Below are positions 63,266 to 64,000 of a stretch of DNA of 64,000 nucleotides, one piece after another. Numbering within the stretch: the first letter of the stretch is position 1; the number at the start of each line of letters is the position of its first letter. The notes below the pieces were generated by a model. It ran no database searches and was not told the DNA's origin. It was given only the letters and a program-made list of their open reading frames with translations. A program made the position numbers and the translations under genes. Where the stretch lies: positions 62,001 through 126,000 of the forward strand of contig NZ_KB899244.1 of NCBI RefSeq assembly GCF_000378125.1, given 5' to 3'. Source of the DNA: Rudaea cellulosilytica DSM 22992 (GTDB taxonomy: Bacteria; Pseudomonadota; Gammaproteobacteria; Xanthomonadales; Rhodanobacteraceae).

Positions 63266-64000
63266 TCACGGCGTCGCCCCATGCGGAGCGATCGTCGCCT
63301 CGTCGAGCACGGCCTTGGCTTTGCGCTCGCCACGTTCGCGGTAGACCGCATCGCTGCGGCGGTCGAGCAAGGTATAGACGACCGGGATCACGACCAGGGT
63401 CAGCAAGGTCGACACGGCGAGACCGCCGATCACCGTGATCGCCATAGGCGCGCGCACTTCGGACCCGTCGCCGAGACCAATCGCGAGCGGCAGGAAGCCG
63501 ATCAGCGTACACAGCGTCGTCATCGTGATCGGACGCAGGCGCGATTCCGCGGCCTGGGCGATCGCCTCGGCCTTGGCCACGCCTTCCTCGCGCAGCTGGT
63601 TGACGCGGTCGATCAGCACGATCGCGTTCTTCACCACGATGCCGGCGAGCATGATCAGGCCGATGAACACGACCACGCTGAGCGGCGTCCCGGTCAGCTT
63701 CAGTGCGAGCACCGCGCCGACCAGCGCGAGCGGAATCGAGAACATGATGACGAACGGATGCAGCAGTGATTCGAACTGCGAAGCCATGACGAGGTAGACG
63801 AGGAAGATCGCGAGCGTGAGCGCGAAGATCAGCGAATTGGTCGAGGCATCGAGTTCCTCGCTCTGGCCGCCGATGTGCGTGGTCACGCCGGCGGCGAGCG
63901 GATTGTCGGCGATCAGCTTGCGCACTTCGGCCACGGCGGTGCCGAGATCGCCGTAGTGCAGGTTCGCCGAGACGATGGCGACGCGCTCCTGGCTGATGCG
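63266..64000 (-). CDS. RND efflux permease, C-terminal part (partial, first in tandem)
   Basis: The C-terminal 244 residues of an RND pump whose 5' end lies beyond the right edge; the frame is open to base 64000. It covers the end of the second porter domain, membrane helices 8-12 and the tail. Helix 8 region FALTLAIFLVYLVMASQFES, helix 10 GLIMLAGIVVKNAIVLIDRV (with the standard relay lysine, unlike the two paralogues downstream) and the final helix TLLTLVVIPVVYTLLDRR are clear. A window-interior GTG at 63934 is not a start. It is the most canonical of the three pumps here and is first in the operon. Confidence 0.93.
   Translation of the reverse strand, partial: RISQERVAIVSANLHYGDLGTAVAEVRKLIADNPLAAGVTTHIGGQSEELDASTNSLIFALTLAIFLVYLVMASQFESLLHPFVIMFSIPLALVGAVLALKLTGTPLSVVVFIGLIMLAGIVVKNAIVLIDRVNQLREEGVAKAEAIAQAAESRLRPITMTTLCTLIGFLPLAIGLGDGSEVRAPMAITVIGGLAVSTLLTLVVIPVVYTLLDRRSDAVYRERGERKAKAVLDEATIAPHGATP

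Noticed and set aside
60472-63438. 988-codon open frame on the + strand opposite the second RND gene
   Set aside because: Composition is dominated by Arg, His, Asp and Ala, as expected for the antisense of a GC-rich RND gene. It has no domains and no ribosome-binding site.

Overview
The window is GC-rich, gene-dense chromosomal DNA of a Gram-negative bacterium. TonB-dependent uptake, RND efflux systems, a fused agmatine deiminase / N-carbamoylputrescine amidase operon and a zinc-independent L36 point to a gammaproteobacterium, and the mixture looks most like the Lysobacterales (Xanthomonadales, Rhodanobacteraceae-like). That placement is inference from gene content. I saw no rRNA, tRNA, CRISPR array, prophage or intact insertion sequence.

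Region 1 (1-3234, + strand) is a small redox/detoxification cassette: a carboxymuconolactone-decarboxylase-like protein cut by the left edge, a zinc alcohol dehydrogenase, a DUF2255 protein, a cupin, an NADP-binding F420-reductase-like protein and a muconolactone-isomerase-like protein. Region 2 (3424-21973) is a run of 15 genes, all on the - strand, read from 20891 down to 3424, with a divergent LysR regulator at its head. In order of transcription: a D-serine dehydratase/D-threonine aldolase-like PLP enzyme, RidA, a DUF1624 membrane protein, a tandem-GNAT acetyltransferase, two different FAD amine/amino-acid oxidases, a bicupin, a HAD hydrolase, a complete Dpp-type ABC importer, a tartrate/D-malate-type decarboxylating dehydrogenase, succinate-semialdehyde dehydrogenase and aspartase. 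It reads as import and oxidative catabolism of a nitrogenous compound down to succinate, fumarate and ammonia. The substrate cannot be read from the sequence. Region 3 (22095-24783, -) is an aldehyde dehydrogenase with a second DUF1624 protein.

Region 4 (24880-31305) is a metal-flavoured locus: a siderophore-type TonB receptor, cytochrome c', cytochrome b561, a membrane-anchored protein, a HupE/UreJ permease, a small His-containing periplasmic protein and a DUF4198 protein. Several of the exported proteins are predicted to start with histidine after signal cleavage. Region 5 (31471-39789) holds second copies of both FAD oxidases and of the tandem GNAT, around a GhrA-type reductase, followed by a class III aminotransferase, an Lrp regulator and an M20 amidohydrolase. 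It is a partial duplication of Region 2 in a different order.

Region 6 (39861-47187, +) is a heavy-metal efflux operon (CzcI-like, CzcC, CzcB, CzcA) ending in a DMT transporter with a very His-rich tail. Region 7 (47579-53938, +) has the C-minus ribosomal protein L36 with a structured leader and a strong terminator, a small exported protein, aguA-aguB (agmatine to putrescine), a TraB-domain membrane protein and a DUF349 protein. Region 8 (54155-64000) has a compositionally odd secreted protein, a fragment of a second DUF349 gene, an exported amidohydrolase and three consecutive RND efflux permease genes on the - strand, the first of which runs off the right edge.
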